A stretch of DNA of 64,000 nucleotides from assembly GCF_052050035.1 (NCBI RefSeq), contig NZ_CP189882.1:3534001-3598000 (forward strand), given 5' to 3'. Shown piece by piece: positions 19,711 through 29,168 of this stretch. Made by a program: the position numbers and the translations under genes. How positions within the stretch are numbered: position 1 is the stretch's first letter; every line of letters starts with the position of its first letter. The notes under the pieces are model-generated. The model had not been told where the DNA came from, did no database searches, and saw only the letters and a list, made by a program, of their open reading frames with translations. This DNA comes from Symbiopectobacterium purcellii_A. GTDB taxonomy: Bacteria > Pseudomonadota > Gammaproteobacteria > Enterobacterales > Enterobacteriaceae.

Positions 19711-20124
19711 CGTTTGACTGAGAAAGATTTGACGTTGACCGTCGGGGAGTCATTTACCGCTGGCCTGCTCCATTGGCAACTGAACGCCGCACAGGTGCCG
19801 CTTAATGGTGGTGCGCTGTGGGCGCAAACGCCGTTTGCTTCGTTGACCGTGCTGGCAGAAGTAGCAAACCGCCTGGCTGACGAGCATCAGTCTTTGCTGG
19901 CGCTGGTGGTGAGCGATCGTCAGGACGATCGTTTGTCCCTTGCATTGCACACTCCGCAGGGCACCTTTGCTGAGGCGATTTCGTTTAATGTGACGCGCTA
20001 TAGCCTGCAAACCCATCAGGAAGTGGTTGCCATGCTGGCTATGAACATGCTGCGCCGCTGGCTGAACGGTTGGTCACCGTATGGCGGACATGGCTGGATC
20101 ACAGTGGTGGAAACGCTGGATTAA

Positions 20125-20352
20125 AAGTGTAACGTGTTTTGTTTTTGATTTTCTGGGGGCCCCGCGTCCAATGGCGATTTATGTGAGGAACGGGGATGTT
20201 TTCGTGCGCAAATTGCACAGTGTTTCTCAGCGACTTGCTTAGCACGCGCCCTACGAGGGGTGTGCAGTCCCCACACCCCTCGACCCCGTTTGCCCAGCAC
20301 CATTGGACACGGGGGGAGGTCAAGACCTTAAAACCGCATACAACAACGCGAA
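20125..20352. other. Intergenic region between cinA and cnoX
   Basis: No gene seen. It contains a strong hairpin at about 20254-20281 (GAGGGGTGTG / CACACCCCTC) without a T run, and several GC-rich stretches. It may be a decayed repeat or a structured RNA end; I cannot assign it. Confidence 0.4.
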
Positions 20353-21231
20353 TTAATACAATAACGCGTAAAGCTGACGACGATAACGCGACGCGAGCGC
20401 ATCGCCGGTGCCCAGCGCCGCCAGAATATCCATCATGGTTTTTCGTGCGTTGCCGTCGGCGGCAGCCAGATCTTTTTTCAGCATCACCATCAGGCTTTCC
20501 AGCGCTTCTTCGTTACGTCCCACCTGATGCAACTGCAACGCCAGTTTCACTGCCAGTTCCGCGTTGGTGGGGTCGGCAGCAAGCTGTTGTTGTAACTGCT
20601 GGATCTCTGGCGTGTCGGCGGCTTGCTTGAGCAATTCAATCTGTGCCACCAGACTGTGATAACGCGTATCCTGATCCTGCAACGGGATGGTGTCCAGTAC
20701 CGCTTGCGCATCGTCGCTGCGGTTCAGTTGAATCTGCACTTCGGCCAGCATCAGGCAGATATCGCTGCGCTGCTGGCTTAACTGCCAGGCGTCTTTCAAC
20801 AGCGTCAGCGCCGCCGGGAGATCGCCTTCCTGAATACGCTGCTGCGCTTCTGCCACTTTCAGCTCTTCTTCACGCGGCAACACCCGTTGCAGCAGTTCGC
20901 GGATCGCTTCTTCAGGCTGCGGACCTTGGAAACCGTCCAGCGGCTGGCCGTCTTTAAACAGATAAACCGTCGGAATGGCGCGCAGACCAAACTGCGCCGC
21001 AACGCGCTGCTCGGCATCACAATCGACCTGGGCCAGAATAAACTGACCGGCATACTCCTGTGCCAGCTTGTGCAGCACCGGCGTGAGTGCCTGGCAGTGT
21101 TGACTGCGTTCTGACCAGAAATAAAACAGCACCGGCAGTTGCATGGATTGTTCCAACAACTGGTGCAGGTTGGTCTCGTTAACATCCATCACGCTCGCGT
21201 AATGGGCGGTGTTGGCATTAGGGTCTAGCAT
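20353..21231 (-). CDS. cnoX: CnoX (YbbN), thioredoxin-fold chaperedoxin
   Basis: 292 residues. Residues about 15-120 form a thioredoxin-like domain and the rest tetratricopeptide-like repeats rich in Leu, Ala and Gln. The active-site position reads SQHC (residues 43-46) instead of CxxC, as in E. coli YbbN, and a second Cys occurs near 71. The E. coli protein holds substrates for GroEL and DnaK and protects cysteines during bleach stress. The C-terminus GDALASRYRRQLYALLY is highly conserved. The start is ATG 21231; Met15, which matches the E. coli start better, is an alternative. It is upstream of the ybbO/tesA block in the same order as in E. coli. Confidence 0.93.
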   Translation of the reverse strand: MLDPNANTAHYASVMDVNETNLHQLLEQSMQLPVLFYFWSERSQHCQALTPVLHKLAQEYAGQFILAQVDCDAEQRVAAQFGLRAIPTVYLFKDGQPLDGFQGPQPEEAIRELLQRVLPREEELKVAEAQQRIQEGDLPAALTLLKDAWQLSQQRSDICLMLAEVQIQLNRSDDAQAVLDTIPLQDQDTRYHSLVAQIELLKQAADTPEIQQLQQQLAADPTNAELAVKLALQLHQVGRNEEALESLMVMLKKDLAAADGNARKTMMDILAALGTGDALASRYRRQLYALLY

Positions 21232-21363
21232 GGCAGTCTCTCTCATCCGTTTCAAGGATAAATGGGGGCGAATAACGCCATTTCAAGCAGTTGTAACGTT
21301 CATCGTTCCGCCGTGTTGTGTGCGGAATCGTGATGGCTATGGGTCAATAGTATATGCCGTTAA

Positions 21364-22140
21364 TCAAGAACGGGTACGCAATATCCCATCCAACCAGCGG
21401 GCTGGTAGCAGGCGGCGCAGTACGGTAAGCTCATGTGCCACCAGCGTTACCGGGTAGCGCAGTTTGGGGCGCGGGCTTTCCAGCGCATGACGCAATTTGG
21501 GAAGTATCGCTTCGGGCGGTAGGGTAAAACGCCGGGCGATACCGGGATTGGTGACAGGCGCCTCTGCCTGCATTTGCGATACATTATCGGTAAAGCGCGT
21601 GGCGATAGGGCCGGGTTCGATCAGGCTGACCAGCAACCCGCTGCCGTGCAGTTCCATACGCAGCGTGTCGGACCAGGCTTCCAGCGCATATTTGCTGGCC
21701 GCGTAGGCACCGCGTCCCGGGGTGGCGACAAACCCCATCACGGAACTGGTCTGGATAATACGTCCTTCGCCGTGCGGCAGCATGGCGGGCAGCAAGCGCT
21801 GCGTCAGTTGGTGCGTGCCTAACAGGTTGCTGGCAAACTGTTGTTCGAGTTGCTGACGCGAAATGGTGTTCAATGGGCCATAAACCCCGTAGCCAGCGTT
21901 ATTAAACAGCCCGTACAGTCGATTGCCAGTCAATGCGATAACCTGCTCAGCCGCGGCATCCACGCTGTCGGGATCGTCTAAATCCAGTGCGATCCCTTCA
22001 AGTCCCAGCGTGTTCATGCGTTGCACATCCTCGGCGCGGCGGCAGGCGGCTAACACCCGATAGCCGCGCTGACGTAGGTCTACTGCCGCAATCAAGCCAA
22101 TACCGCTGGAGCAACCGGTAATCAAAACCGTTTTTTGCAT
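21364..22140 (-). CDS. ybbO: YbbO, short-chain dehydrogenase/reductase
   Basis: About 258 residues, single Rossmann domain. The cofactor motif TGCSSGIG starts near residue 8, NNAG follows near 80, and the catalytic Ser, Tyr and Lys are visible in TSSVMG and YAASKYALEAW. E. coli YbbO is reported to be an NADP-dependent aldehyde reductase; I cannot judge the substrate here. The longer frame would begin with TTG at 22173; I prefer ATG 22140, preceded by TTAGGTAAAGTT. It lies next to tesA on the same strand and appears intact. Confidence 0.88.
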   Translation of the reverse strand: MQKTVLITGCSSGIGLIAAVDLRQRGYRVLAACRRAEDVQRMNTLGLEGIALDLDDPDSVDAAAEQVIALTGNRLYGLFNNAGYGVYGPLNTISRQQLEQQFASNLLGTHQLTQRLLPAMLPHGEGRIIQTSSVMGFVATPGRGAYAASKYALEAWSDTLRMELHGSGLLVSLIEPGPIATRFTDNVSQMQAEAPVTNPGIARRFTLPPEAILPKLRHALESPRPKLRYPVTLVAHELTVLRRLLPARWLDGILRTRS

Positions 22141-22211
22141 AACTTTACCTAAGTAAAAAGCCCTATTTTTCAAGAGTCATGGTTAACTAGCAATAAGACG
22201 CAAATAAGCGG

Positions 22212-22880
22212 TCACAGGTTCACTAACGGTTTAAGCTGTTTTGCCATCCAGTCGGCAATGAACGGCTGCGCTTCGCGCGTGGGATGGATACCATCGTCTT
22301 GCATCCATTCCGGCTTAAGATAAACCTGTTCCATAAAGAACGGCACCAGCGGGATGGAAAATTGCTGCGCCAGTCGCGGGTAAATAGCGCTGAACGTGTT
22401 GGTATAGCGCTGACCGTAGTTGGCAGGCAGGCGGATTTGCATCAGCAAGGGCTGCGCGTTAGCCGTTTTCACCTGATTGATGATGGTGGTCAGGTCCTGT
22501 TCGATGGTCGGTGGTGGCAAGCCGCGCAGGCCATCATTACCGCCCATTTCAATCAGCACCCAGCGTGGTTGATGTTGTTGCAGCAGTGCCGGTAAGCGCG
22601 CCAGCCCTTGTGATGCGGTATCGCCGCTGATGCTTGCGTTGACGATTGTGATGCCGTCAGGGCTCGCTTTTTGCCATTGCTCATTGAGCAGGGCGGGCCA
22701 GGCGGAAGCGGCGGGCATGCGATAGCCCGCGCTCAGGCTGTCTCCCAATACCAGGAGCGTTTCCGCCGCAAAGGCGCGGGCGCTGAGTAATCCCAGCAGC
22801 AAAAGGATGTAGATATGTCTTTGAATGACGTCTCTTCGGCAGCCACCGCGTCGGCGGAAAATATTCTGGAAGTTCATCAT
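22212..22880 (-). CDS. tesA: TesA, acyl-CoA thioesterase I / lysophospholipase L1
   Basis: 222 residues with an N-terminal secretion signal (hydrophobic IYILLLLGLLSARAFA, cleavage expected after AFA). It is a SGNH hydrolase: GDSLSAGYR holds the nucleophilic Ser, SISGDTA the oxyanion Gly, GGNDGLRG the oxyanion Asn, and DGIHP the catalytic Asp and His. The periplasmic enzyme hydrolyses acyl thioesters and lysophospholipids. The N-terminus is about ten residues longer than in E. coli. Its first 66 bases overlap the start of the divergent ybbA gene, as the two genes do in related bacteria. Confidence 0.92.
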   Translation of the reverse strand: MMNFQNIFRRRGGCRRDVIQRHIYILLLLGLLSARAFAAETLLVLGDSLSAGYRMPAASAWPALLNEQWQKASPDGITIVNASISGDTASQGLARLPALLQQHQPRWVLIEMGGNDGLRGLPPPTIEQDLTTIINQVKTANAQPLLMQIRLPANYGQRYTNTFSAIYPRLAQQFSIPLVPFFMEQVYLKPEWMQDDGIHPTREAQPFIADWMAKQLKPLVNL

Positions 22881-23534
22881 TTAAGTAAGCACGTCGGTCA
22901 GGGTGAACATCGGCTTTCCATCCTCACCGGAGTTGAGCTGGTTGTCAAACCCGCGCAGTCGATTGCACTGATCGGTGAGTCCGGTTCGGGCAAATCAACG
23001 CTGCTGGGAATACTCGCTGGGCTGGATGACGGCAGTGAAGGTGATGTCAAACTGCTCGGCGAATCGTTGGGTGCCTTGGATGAATATGGGCGTGCTGCGC
23101 TGCGTGCCCGCGATGTCGGATTTGTGTTTCAGGCATTTATGTTAGTGCCGACGCTAAATGCGTTGGAAAATGTGCAGTTGCCTGCATTGCTACGCGGTGA
23201 AAGTGATGCACAAAGCCGTGCGCAGGCAGAACAGTTGTTACGTCAATTGGGTCTGGGCGAGCGTTTGCACCATTTGCCCGCGCAGCTATCCGGCGGTGAG
23301 CAACAGCGTGTCGCCATCGCGCGTGCCTTTAGCGGGCGGCCCAGAGTGCTGTTTGCGGATGAACCGACCGGCAATCTGGATCGTAAAACCGGCGAACGTA
23401 TTGTGGATCTGCTGTTTTCTCTAAATCGGGATTACGCCACCACGCTGATCCTGGTTACCCACGATGAGCAGTTGGCTGCACGCTGCGAACGGCGTTTGCA
23501 CCTGTTGGACGGCAAATTGCAGGAGGTGGCATGA
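22815..23534 (+). CDS. ybbA: YbbA, ABC transporter ATP-binding protein
   Basis: 239 residues. Walker A is GESGSGKST (about residues 53-61), the signature LSGGEQQ is near 155 and Walker B VLFADEPT near 179, followed by the switch His in THDEQ. It belongs to the LolD/MacB-like MacB group. Its partner should be the permease YbbP, whose gene starts within the ybbA stop (ATGA overlap at 23531-23534). Because ybbP is dead here, the intact ATPase is probably an orphan on the way to loss. Confidence 0.92.
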   Translation: MSLNDVSSAATASAENILEVHHLSKHVGQGEHRLSILTGVELVVKPAQSIALIGESGSGKSTLLGILAGLDDGSEGDVKLLGESLGALDEYGRAALRARDVGFVFQAFMLVPTLNALENVQLPALLRGESDAQSRAQAEQLLRQLGLGERLHHLPAQLSGGEQQRVAIARAFSGRPRVLFADEPTGNLDRKTGERIVDLLFSLNRDYATTLILVTHDEQLAARCERRLHLLDGKLQEVA

Positions 23535-24609
23535 TCTGGCGCTGGTTTTGGCGGTAGTGGCGATCCCCGTCGCTGCTGATCGTGTGGCTGGCGTTAACGC
23601 TGGCGGTGGCGTGTGTGCTGGCGTTGGGCAATATCAGCGATCGCATGGAGAAAGGGCTAAGCCAGCAGAGCCGTGATTTTCTGGCGGGCGATCGCGTGCT
23701 GCGCGCTGCACGTCCGGTGGATGAAGATTGGTTGAAAACGGCACAGCAACAAGGGTTGACGGTCAGTCGCCAGGTGTCATTCATGACCATGACCTATGCG
23801 GGCGAACAGGCCCAGTTGGCGCGCGTCATCCGGTTCCTGGCTCGGTATTGGTGGCTCCGCGACTGCTGGCATTACTGGGATTGAAGGTCGGGGATAACCT
23901 CGATGTTGGCGATACTACGCTGCGAATCGCCGGGGAACTGATTCAGGAGCCGGACGAAGGGTTTAATCCGTTTGATACCGCCCCGCGCGTGTTGATGAGC
24001 AGCGCCGATGTGGAAAAAACCGGTGCGATACAGCCGGGTGGACGCATTACCTGGCGCTATATGTTTGCCGGTGATGACGCGCGTATCACGCTGTTCAGCG
24101 ATTTTATCAAACCGTTGCTGAAACCGGATCAGCGCTGGTATGGCATGGAAGACAGCGACGGGGCATTGAGTAAGTCCTTGCAACGCTCGCAGCAATTTTT
24201 ACTGCTGTCGGCGCTGTTGACACTGCTGTTATCCGTCGCGGCGGTGGCTGTTGCCATGGGGCACTATTGCCGCAGCCTCTACGATTTGGTGGCGGTACTC
24301 AAAACGCTGGGCGCGGACAAACGAGCACTGCGGCGTTTGATTGTCGGGCAATGGGTGTCGGTGCTGGAGTTGGCTGGCGTGTGCGGCAGCCTGGAGGGGT
24401 TAGGTTTTGAAGCGATACTCACGCGTTTGTTAGCGCCGGTGCTGCCCACCGCGTTGCCTGCAGCGGGGCTGTGGCCGTGGGTATGGGCATTGGGATCGCT
24501 GGTGGTGATTTCGCTGCTGGTGGAGCTACGTCCTTATCGCCTGCTGCTGGCGACCCAGCCGTTGCGGGTGCTGCGTCAGGATATCACGGCGAACGTCTGG
24601 CCGTTGCGT

Positions 24610-24705
24610 TATAGCCAAGCGACATTATTTTGATAACAGCCAGCTATGCTTCTTTGCCGCATATCAGGGCATAGGATGTAATCATTTTTAAGTCGGTTGG
24701 CTATA
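24610..24705 (-). repeat. MITE-A copy in ybbP (first)
   Basis: 96 bp at a TA within the codons following VWPLR. Confidence 0.95.
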
Positions 24706-25377
24706 CTATCTGCCCGCCGTGGCGCTGATTGTGGTGGCCGGCTTGGCACTGCTCTCTGGCGGCGGCATGTTGCTGTGGGCATTGCTCGGTGGCACGGCCG
24801 TGCTGGCGCTGTTGCTGGGCGTTGTAGGCTGGGGTGGGTTGTTGGTGTTGCGTCGCCTGACGGTCAAGCATTTGCCGCTGCGTCTGGCGGTTAATCGACT
24901 GTTGCGTCAGCCGTGGTCCACCCTGAGCCAACTGGCGGCGTTTTCTCTGTCGTTTATGTTGCTGGCGTTGCTGCTGGTGATGCGCGGCGATCTGTTGGAG
25001 CGCTGGCAGCTTCAGTTGCCGCCGGAAAGCCCTAACTTTTTCTTGCTGAATAACGCGCCACCTCAGGCGGCACCATTGAAAACGTTCCTTGAACAGCACG
25101 CGGTGAAACCGGAGGCGTTTTATCCGATCATTCGTGCGCGCTTGACGGCTATTAACGGTCAGGTCGCGACCGAGCGTATCCATGAGAACGATCCGGGTGC
25201 TAATACTGTTAACCGCGAACTGAACCTGACGTGGATGGAGGGCCTACCCGATCACAACGTGTTGACGGCCGGGCAAGCGCCGAAAGCGGGGGAAGTCTCG
25301 ATGGAAACGAATGAGGCGCAGGAGATGGGGATCACTATCGGCGATACCCTGACCTTCACCGGCGACACGCAGCCTTT

Positions 25378-25473
25378 TATAGCCAAGCGACATTATTTTG
25401 ATAACAGCCAGCTATGCTTCTTTGCCGCATATCAGGGCATAGGATGTAATCATTTTTAAGTCGGTTGGCTATA
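25378..25473 (-). repeat. MITE-A copy in ybbP (second)
   Basis: 96 bp, same orientation as the copy 768 bases upstream; inserted after GDTQPF. Confidence 0.95.
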
Positions 25474-26099
25474 GCGCCACGGTGACCAGCTTCCGGCGCG
25501 TGGATTGGGAGAGCCTGCGGCCGAACTTCTTCTTTATTTTCCCGCCCGGTGCGTTGGATGCACAGCCGCAATCGCTGCTGACCAGTTTCCGCCACGACGG
25601 TGATGACAAACTTATCGTGCAGCTTAACCGCCAATTTCCCACGGTCAGTGTACTGGATGTGGGCACGATGCTGCGCCAGATTGGTCAGGTATTGCAGCAG
25701 GTGAGTCGTGCGCTGGAAGTGATGGTGGTGCTGGTCTTGTTCTGCGGCATACTGCTGCTGTTGGCGCAAATTCAGGTTGGCATGCGTCAGCGGCGTCAGG
25801 AGTTGATGGTGTATCGCACGTTGGGGGCCGGACGTCGCTTGCTGCGTGGCACCTTGTGGTGCGAGTTTGCTGCGTTGGGGCTGATGTCGGGGGTAGCGGC
25901 CGCCATTGGTGCGGAAGTGGCGCTGTGGCTGTTACAACGCAAAGTGTTTGATTTTCCCTGGGAGCCTAATGTGGTGATGTGGGGGGCACTGCCACTCAGT
26001 GCCGCCTTGCTACTGTCGCTGTGCGGCGGTTGGCTGGGACTGCGGCTGTTAAGCGGTAAAGCGTTGTTTCGGCAATTCTCAGGGTAGTCTAGCCGTTGA

Positions 26100-26195
26100 T
26101 ATAGCCAACCGACTTAAAAATGATTACATCCTATGCCCTGATATGCGGCAAAGAAGCATAGCTGGCTGTTATCAAAATAATGTCGCTTGGCTATA
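26100..26195 (+). repeat. MITE-A copy downstream of ybbP
   Basis: 96 bp, 12 bases after the ybbP stop, in opposite orientation to the two copies inside ybbP. Confidence 0.94.
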
Positions 26196-26227
26196 TGTTG
26201 GCGCCATTGGCTCTGTTGTAGGGACTA

Positions 26228-27143
26228 GGCTGTGTCCCTTAATTACGTAACCGGGCGTAAAACAAGCGGATGCAGCCCAGTTTCACCATTGCTAGATAGT
26301 TTCTTGCCGTTTTTTCATAACGTGTGGCAATCCGTCTATATTCCTTTAAACGGCCAAAACATCTTTCTACAACGTTGCGACGGCGATAAGCATCACGATA
26401 AAGTTGTGAGCGTCCATCTGAAGCCAGTTTTTCATTTGATTTTCGGGGAATAACCGCTCTTATCCCTTTTCTTTTCAACTCGTTACGGAGTGCATTGCCA
26501 GAGTAGGCTTTGTCAGCCAGTACCGCATGACCACGACGCTTCATGCTACCGTTCTGCCGTTGCACGCCAATGCCGTCCAGGAATCGTAACGCGAACAGGC
26601 TTTCGTGAGCCTGCCCAGCACTCAGTACGATATTTAGCAGGATGCCGCTTCCGTCAGTCGCCATGTGGATTTTGGTGCCATAACCACCTCGTGAGCGACC
26701 CAGGCTGTTATCGTTGGTAATATCGGGATGTTTTTTTGAGCGCCAGCCGCACATTTGAGCGCACGGATATTGCTGCCATCCAGCGCAGTGGCTGGCCAGT
26801 CAACAAGTCCATGAGCATCAAGAAATGAAAGTAACCAATTAAAAATAATGTTAATAACTCCAGACTTTGACCATCTATTGAAACGGTTATAAACGGTTTT
26901 CCATGGGCCGTAACGTTCAGGTAAATCACGCCATGGGGCACCTGAACACAGTATCCAGAACATGCCGTTGACGATTTTGCGATGTTCTGCCCATGGCCGG
27001 CCTGCCTGCGGAGATGTCAAAACGGTTGGTAACAAGGGCTCAATGATTGCCCATGCTTCATCAGAAAGATCGTAGCGAGCCATAATCCAAAGTGTCTTAG
27101 AAACAGATGGATACTATAGCTCAAGCAATTAAGGGACACAGCC
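26228..27143 (-). mobile_element. IS427-like IS5-family element
   Basis: 916 bp with inverted ends GGCTGTGTCCCTTAATT, flanked by TA on both sides. It is the only copy of this family in the window. Confidence 0.9.
26239..27083 (-). CDS. IS427-group transposase, two overlapping frames
   Basis: The first frame (26634-27083) starts MARYDLSDEAWAIIEPLLP and carries the first catalytic Asp in ALDGSNIRALK. The second (26239-26754) carries LADKAYSG and RRNVVERCFGRLK. They overlap across a run of seven A near 26735, where a -1 shift joins AGAQK to KHPDITNDNS, the usual arrangement in the IS427 group. The full product would be about 280 residues. Confidence 0.88.
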
Positions 27144-27385
27144 TAATTATCCTTGGGTCATGGCACCATCCACAAAATAAATACGCGTTATGGGGATGGC
27201 GTTATTTAACCGGGTAATGGCGTCAATCGGAAGGTTGATCGGTGATAAGATTTATATTGATCCCCATTTTGTTATTTGGGTCTTTGGAGGAGGTTAGTAT
27301 GATGCCTTTACAGTTTTCTGGGGTGAGGGTTATCTTGTTTTGTTTCGATATTGAAAAGAGTTGCGGTATGCAAAATTTTTTCTTG

Positions 27386-28694
27386 GAGTCTGTAAAGAAT
27401 TTTGTGTAAATGGCTCCATTGCTTAACCGGAGATTCGTTCTCCATACATCAACATGAATTGGCTCATAGCAGGTTTCCAGTCTCTGATTGGCAAGGTCCA
27501 TTTAGCAGAGATATTATGCAAGGCTAGATAGAGTAATTTTATCACCGAGTCATCCGTTGGAAATATTCGTCGCGTTTTCGTTATCTTGCGCAATGAAGCA
27601 TTTAACGACTCTATCGCGTTGGTGGTGTAGATAACCTTGCGGATCTCCGGCGGAAAGTCAAAAATGACGATGAGACGTTCCCAATTATTTCTCCACGACG
27701 GGCTGATCGTCGGGAACTGTTCATCCCATTTGGCCGCGAAGGCATCCAGGGCCTCTTCAGCGCCCTCTAGCGTTGCGGAACTATAGATGGTGCGCAGGTC
27801 AGCAGCAACGGCCTTACGCTCTTTCCAGCCGACGTAGCGCAGCGAGTTCCGCACCTGATGCACAATGCAGAGCTGTACCCGCGTATGCGGGTAAACAGCT
27901 TCAATGGCATCAGGAAAGCCTTTCAGGCCATCGCAGCAGGCGACGAAGATGTCCTTTAGCCCACGATTTTTCAGTTCTGTCATCACAGATAACCAGAACT
28001 TGGCCCCCTCAGTTTTGGCTATCCATAGCCCCAGCAGCTCTTTTTCGCCCTGGCCGTTGACGCCGAGGGCCAGATAAACAGACTTGTTGGCCACGGCTCC
28101 GCCGTCCTGGCTTTTGACAACAATACAGTCAAGGTAAACAATGGGATAAAGCGCATCCAGCGGCCGTTGCTGCCAGCGCTTAACTTCATCCATCACAGCA
28201 TTGGTCACTTGAGAAATGAAGCCAGCGGAAACATCGACCCCGTAGACTTCTTTAAAGTGTGCCTGAATATCACGGGTTGATAACCCTCTGGAATAGAGAG
28301 AAATAATGCGGTCATCGAAGCCGTTAAGCTGTTTTTCGTGCTTACCGATCAGTGTCGGCTCGAAGGTACTGTTGCGGTCGCGCGGAATATCGAGCTCGAT
28401 CTCCCCATTTTGGCTACGTACGCTCTTGGATGTCTTGCCATTGCGTGAGTTGCCTGAATGATTACCAGCCGGGTCATGCTTAGCATACCCAAGGTGCATC
28501 TCCATCTCAGCTTCAAGAACCCGTTCCGCCAGTCTTTTAGTCAGCACCTTGAGTAGGCCTGATTCACCCAGCAGATCCTGAGGGGAGTGACAATCTTGAA
28601 GCAGTTGGTCAATAAGTTCGTTGCTGATAGGCATTTTGTTATCCTTTGAAGGTTTTCCTCAAAATGCCATTTACACAGATTATTTTACAGTCTC
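27386..28694 (-). mobile_element. IS256 complete copy
   Basis: 1309 bp, ends GAGTCTGTAAAG and, reversed, GAGACTGTAAAA; 8-bp duplication TTTTCTTG on both sides. Confidence 0.96.
27423..28634 (-). CDS. IS256-family transposase
   Basis: 403 residues, full length for the family. Catalytic residues: Asp in YLDCIVVK (near 160), Asp in ACCDGLKGF (near 226) and Glu in TNAIESLN (near 334). A ribosome site (AAAGGATAACAA) precedes ATG at 28634. No defect is visible; this is a candidate source copy for the IS256 insertions in the window. Confidence 0.95.
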   Translation of the reverse strand: MPISNELIDQLLQDCHSPQDLLGESGLLKVLTKRLAERVLEAEMEMHLGYAKHDPAGNHSGNSRNGKTSKSVRSQNGEIELDIPRDRNSTFEPTLIGKHEKQLNGFDDRIISLYSRGLSTRDIQAHFKEVYGVDVSAGFISQVTNAVMDEVKRWQQRPLDALYPIVYLDCIVVKSQDGGAVANKSVYLALGVNGQGEKELLGLWIAKTEGAKFWLSVMTELKNRGLKDIFVACCDGLKGFPDAIEAVYPHTRVQLCIVHQVRNSLRYVGWKERKAVAADLRTIYSSATLEGAEEALDAFAAKWDEQFPTISPSWRNNWERLIVIFDFPPEIRKVIYTTNAIESLNASLRKITKTRRIFPTDDSVIKLLYLALHNISAKWTLPIRDWKPAMSQFMLMYGERISG

Positions 28695-28890
28695 TTTTCT
28701 TGGGATAATGTATATCTATTTCCATATTCCCCGCTTTGTTAGATATAGAGATAGTTTTATCTGCTGATGATTTTACCCTGCTGAGTTGCTTTATGAGATT
28801 GTTATCACTTTTCTTATCTGCGTGGCGAGTTGTGCTAACCGGGTCGGTCAGTAAAGAATAGCGATTATTGGCATTTGGAATTAATGACAT

Positions 28891-29168
28891 GCTTATCTCC
28901 TTCGTTGAGTTTTAATAGTAATTTTTATGGCAGAGAGTGGTGAATCATAAAGCGTTCTTGTTTGATGAATGGTGTTTTTTGAGCAGTAATATGTTATTTT
29001 CCCGATGCAAGGCTAACGTCGTCTCAACGGCATGTGTTGTAAGTGGAAGGCTTAGGTGTTCTTTCTGTCAACGTGATATAAACGTCGGCAGGTGATGATC
29101 GGGGGAATAGCCGACGATCCTGAATCACGACAATCGGCTTTAAATCGAAGATTTAGATAATTAACCTG
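28891..29168. other. Intergenic region between the unknown gene and speG
   Basis: 278 bases, AT-rich, without a gene. It must hold the promoter of the unknown minus-strand gene; I see no clear hexamer pair or terminator. Confidence 0.4.

Larger units (their letters stand above)
16524..20124 (+). pseudogene. yfaY: cinA-like (YfaY) pseudogene
   Basis: CinA/YfaY proteins have an N-terminal MoaB-like domain and a C-terminal region related to NMN deamidase. The pieces are 16524-16952, 19143-19521 and 19711-20124. The start ATG follows CAGGAGTAGCAC. GLGPTSDD near residue 70 and RVMAPSNRKQA near 110 mark the MoaB-like domain; TFGRSESDLA and RSSMPIIELK follow after the gap. Three lesions break it: IS256 (with IS630 inside; 8-bp duplication CGCTGAAC), an in-frame TAG at 19411-19413, and MITE-B with duplication CGTTTGACT. 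Everything else stays in frame once these are removed. Confidence 0.92.
23531..26087 (+). pseudogene. ybbP: ybbP, ABC transporter permease, multiply disrupted
   Basis: An intact YbbP has about 800 residues, ten transmembrane segments and FtsX-like domains. Lesions in order: an in-frame TAG at codon 9 (23555-23557, in WFWR-stop-WRSPSLL), an out-of-frame deletion of some 20 codons near 23830, MITE-A at 24610-24705, and MITE-A at 25378-25473. The remaining stretches (for example NISDRMEKGLSQQSRDF, WYGMEDSDGAL, LLRQPWSTLSQL, QVGMRQRRQEL) follow the family from end to end, finishing in LFRQFSG. Each MITE adds a net 94 bases, so frame is not restored. Confidence 0.93.
27223..28890 (-). pseudogene. 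Small AT-rich gene of unknown function, split by IS256
   Basis: I do not recognise this gene. With IS256 (27386-28694) and one copy of its 8-bp duplication TTTTCTTG removed, 351 bases remain and give a continuous 116-residue frame from ATG 28890 to a stop at 27223. An excellent ribosome site (AAGGAGATAAGC) precedes the start. The protein is hydrophilic, rich in Ser, Asn, Lys and Ile, with no signal peptide or membrane segment; the N-terminal 50 residues are polar and look disordered. Base composition is more AT-rich than the neighbouring core genes, which suggests acquired DNA. A secreted effector is one possibility, with no direct support. Confidence 0.65.

Noticed and set aside
20254..20281. 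Strong hairpin as the terminator of cinA or cnoX
   Set aside because: There is no T run on either strand and it is about 70-100 bases from both gene ends.
27773..28060. A 95-residue open frame antisense to each IS256 transposase (also at 7726, 18476 and 57510)
   Set aside because: It lies wholly opposite a conserved transposase frame, has no ribosome site and follows the codon pattern of the real gene.
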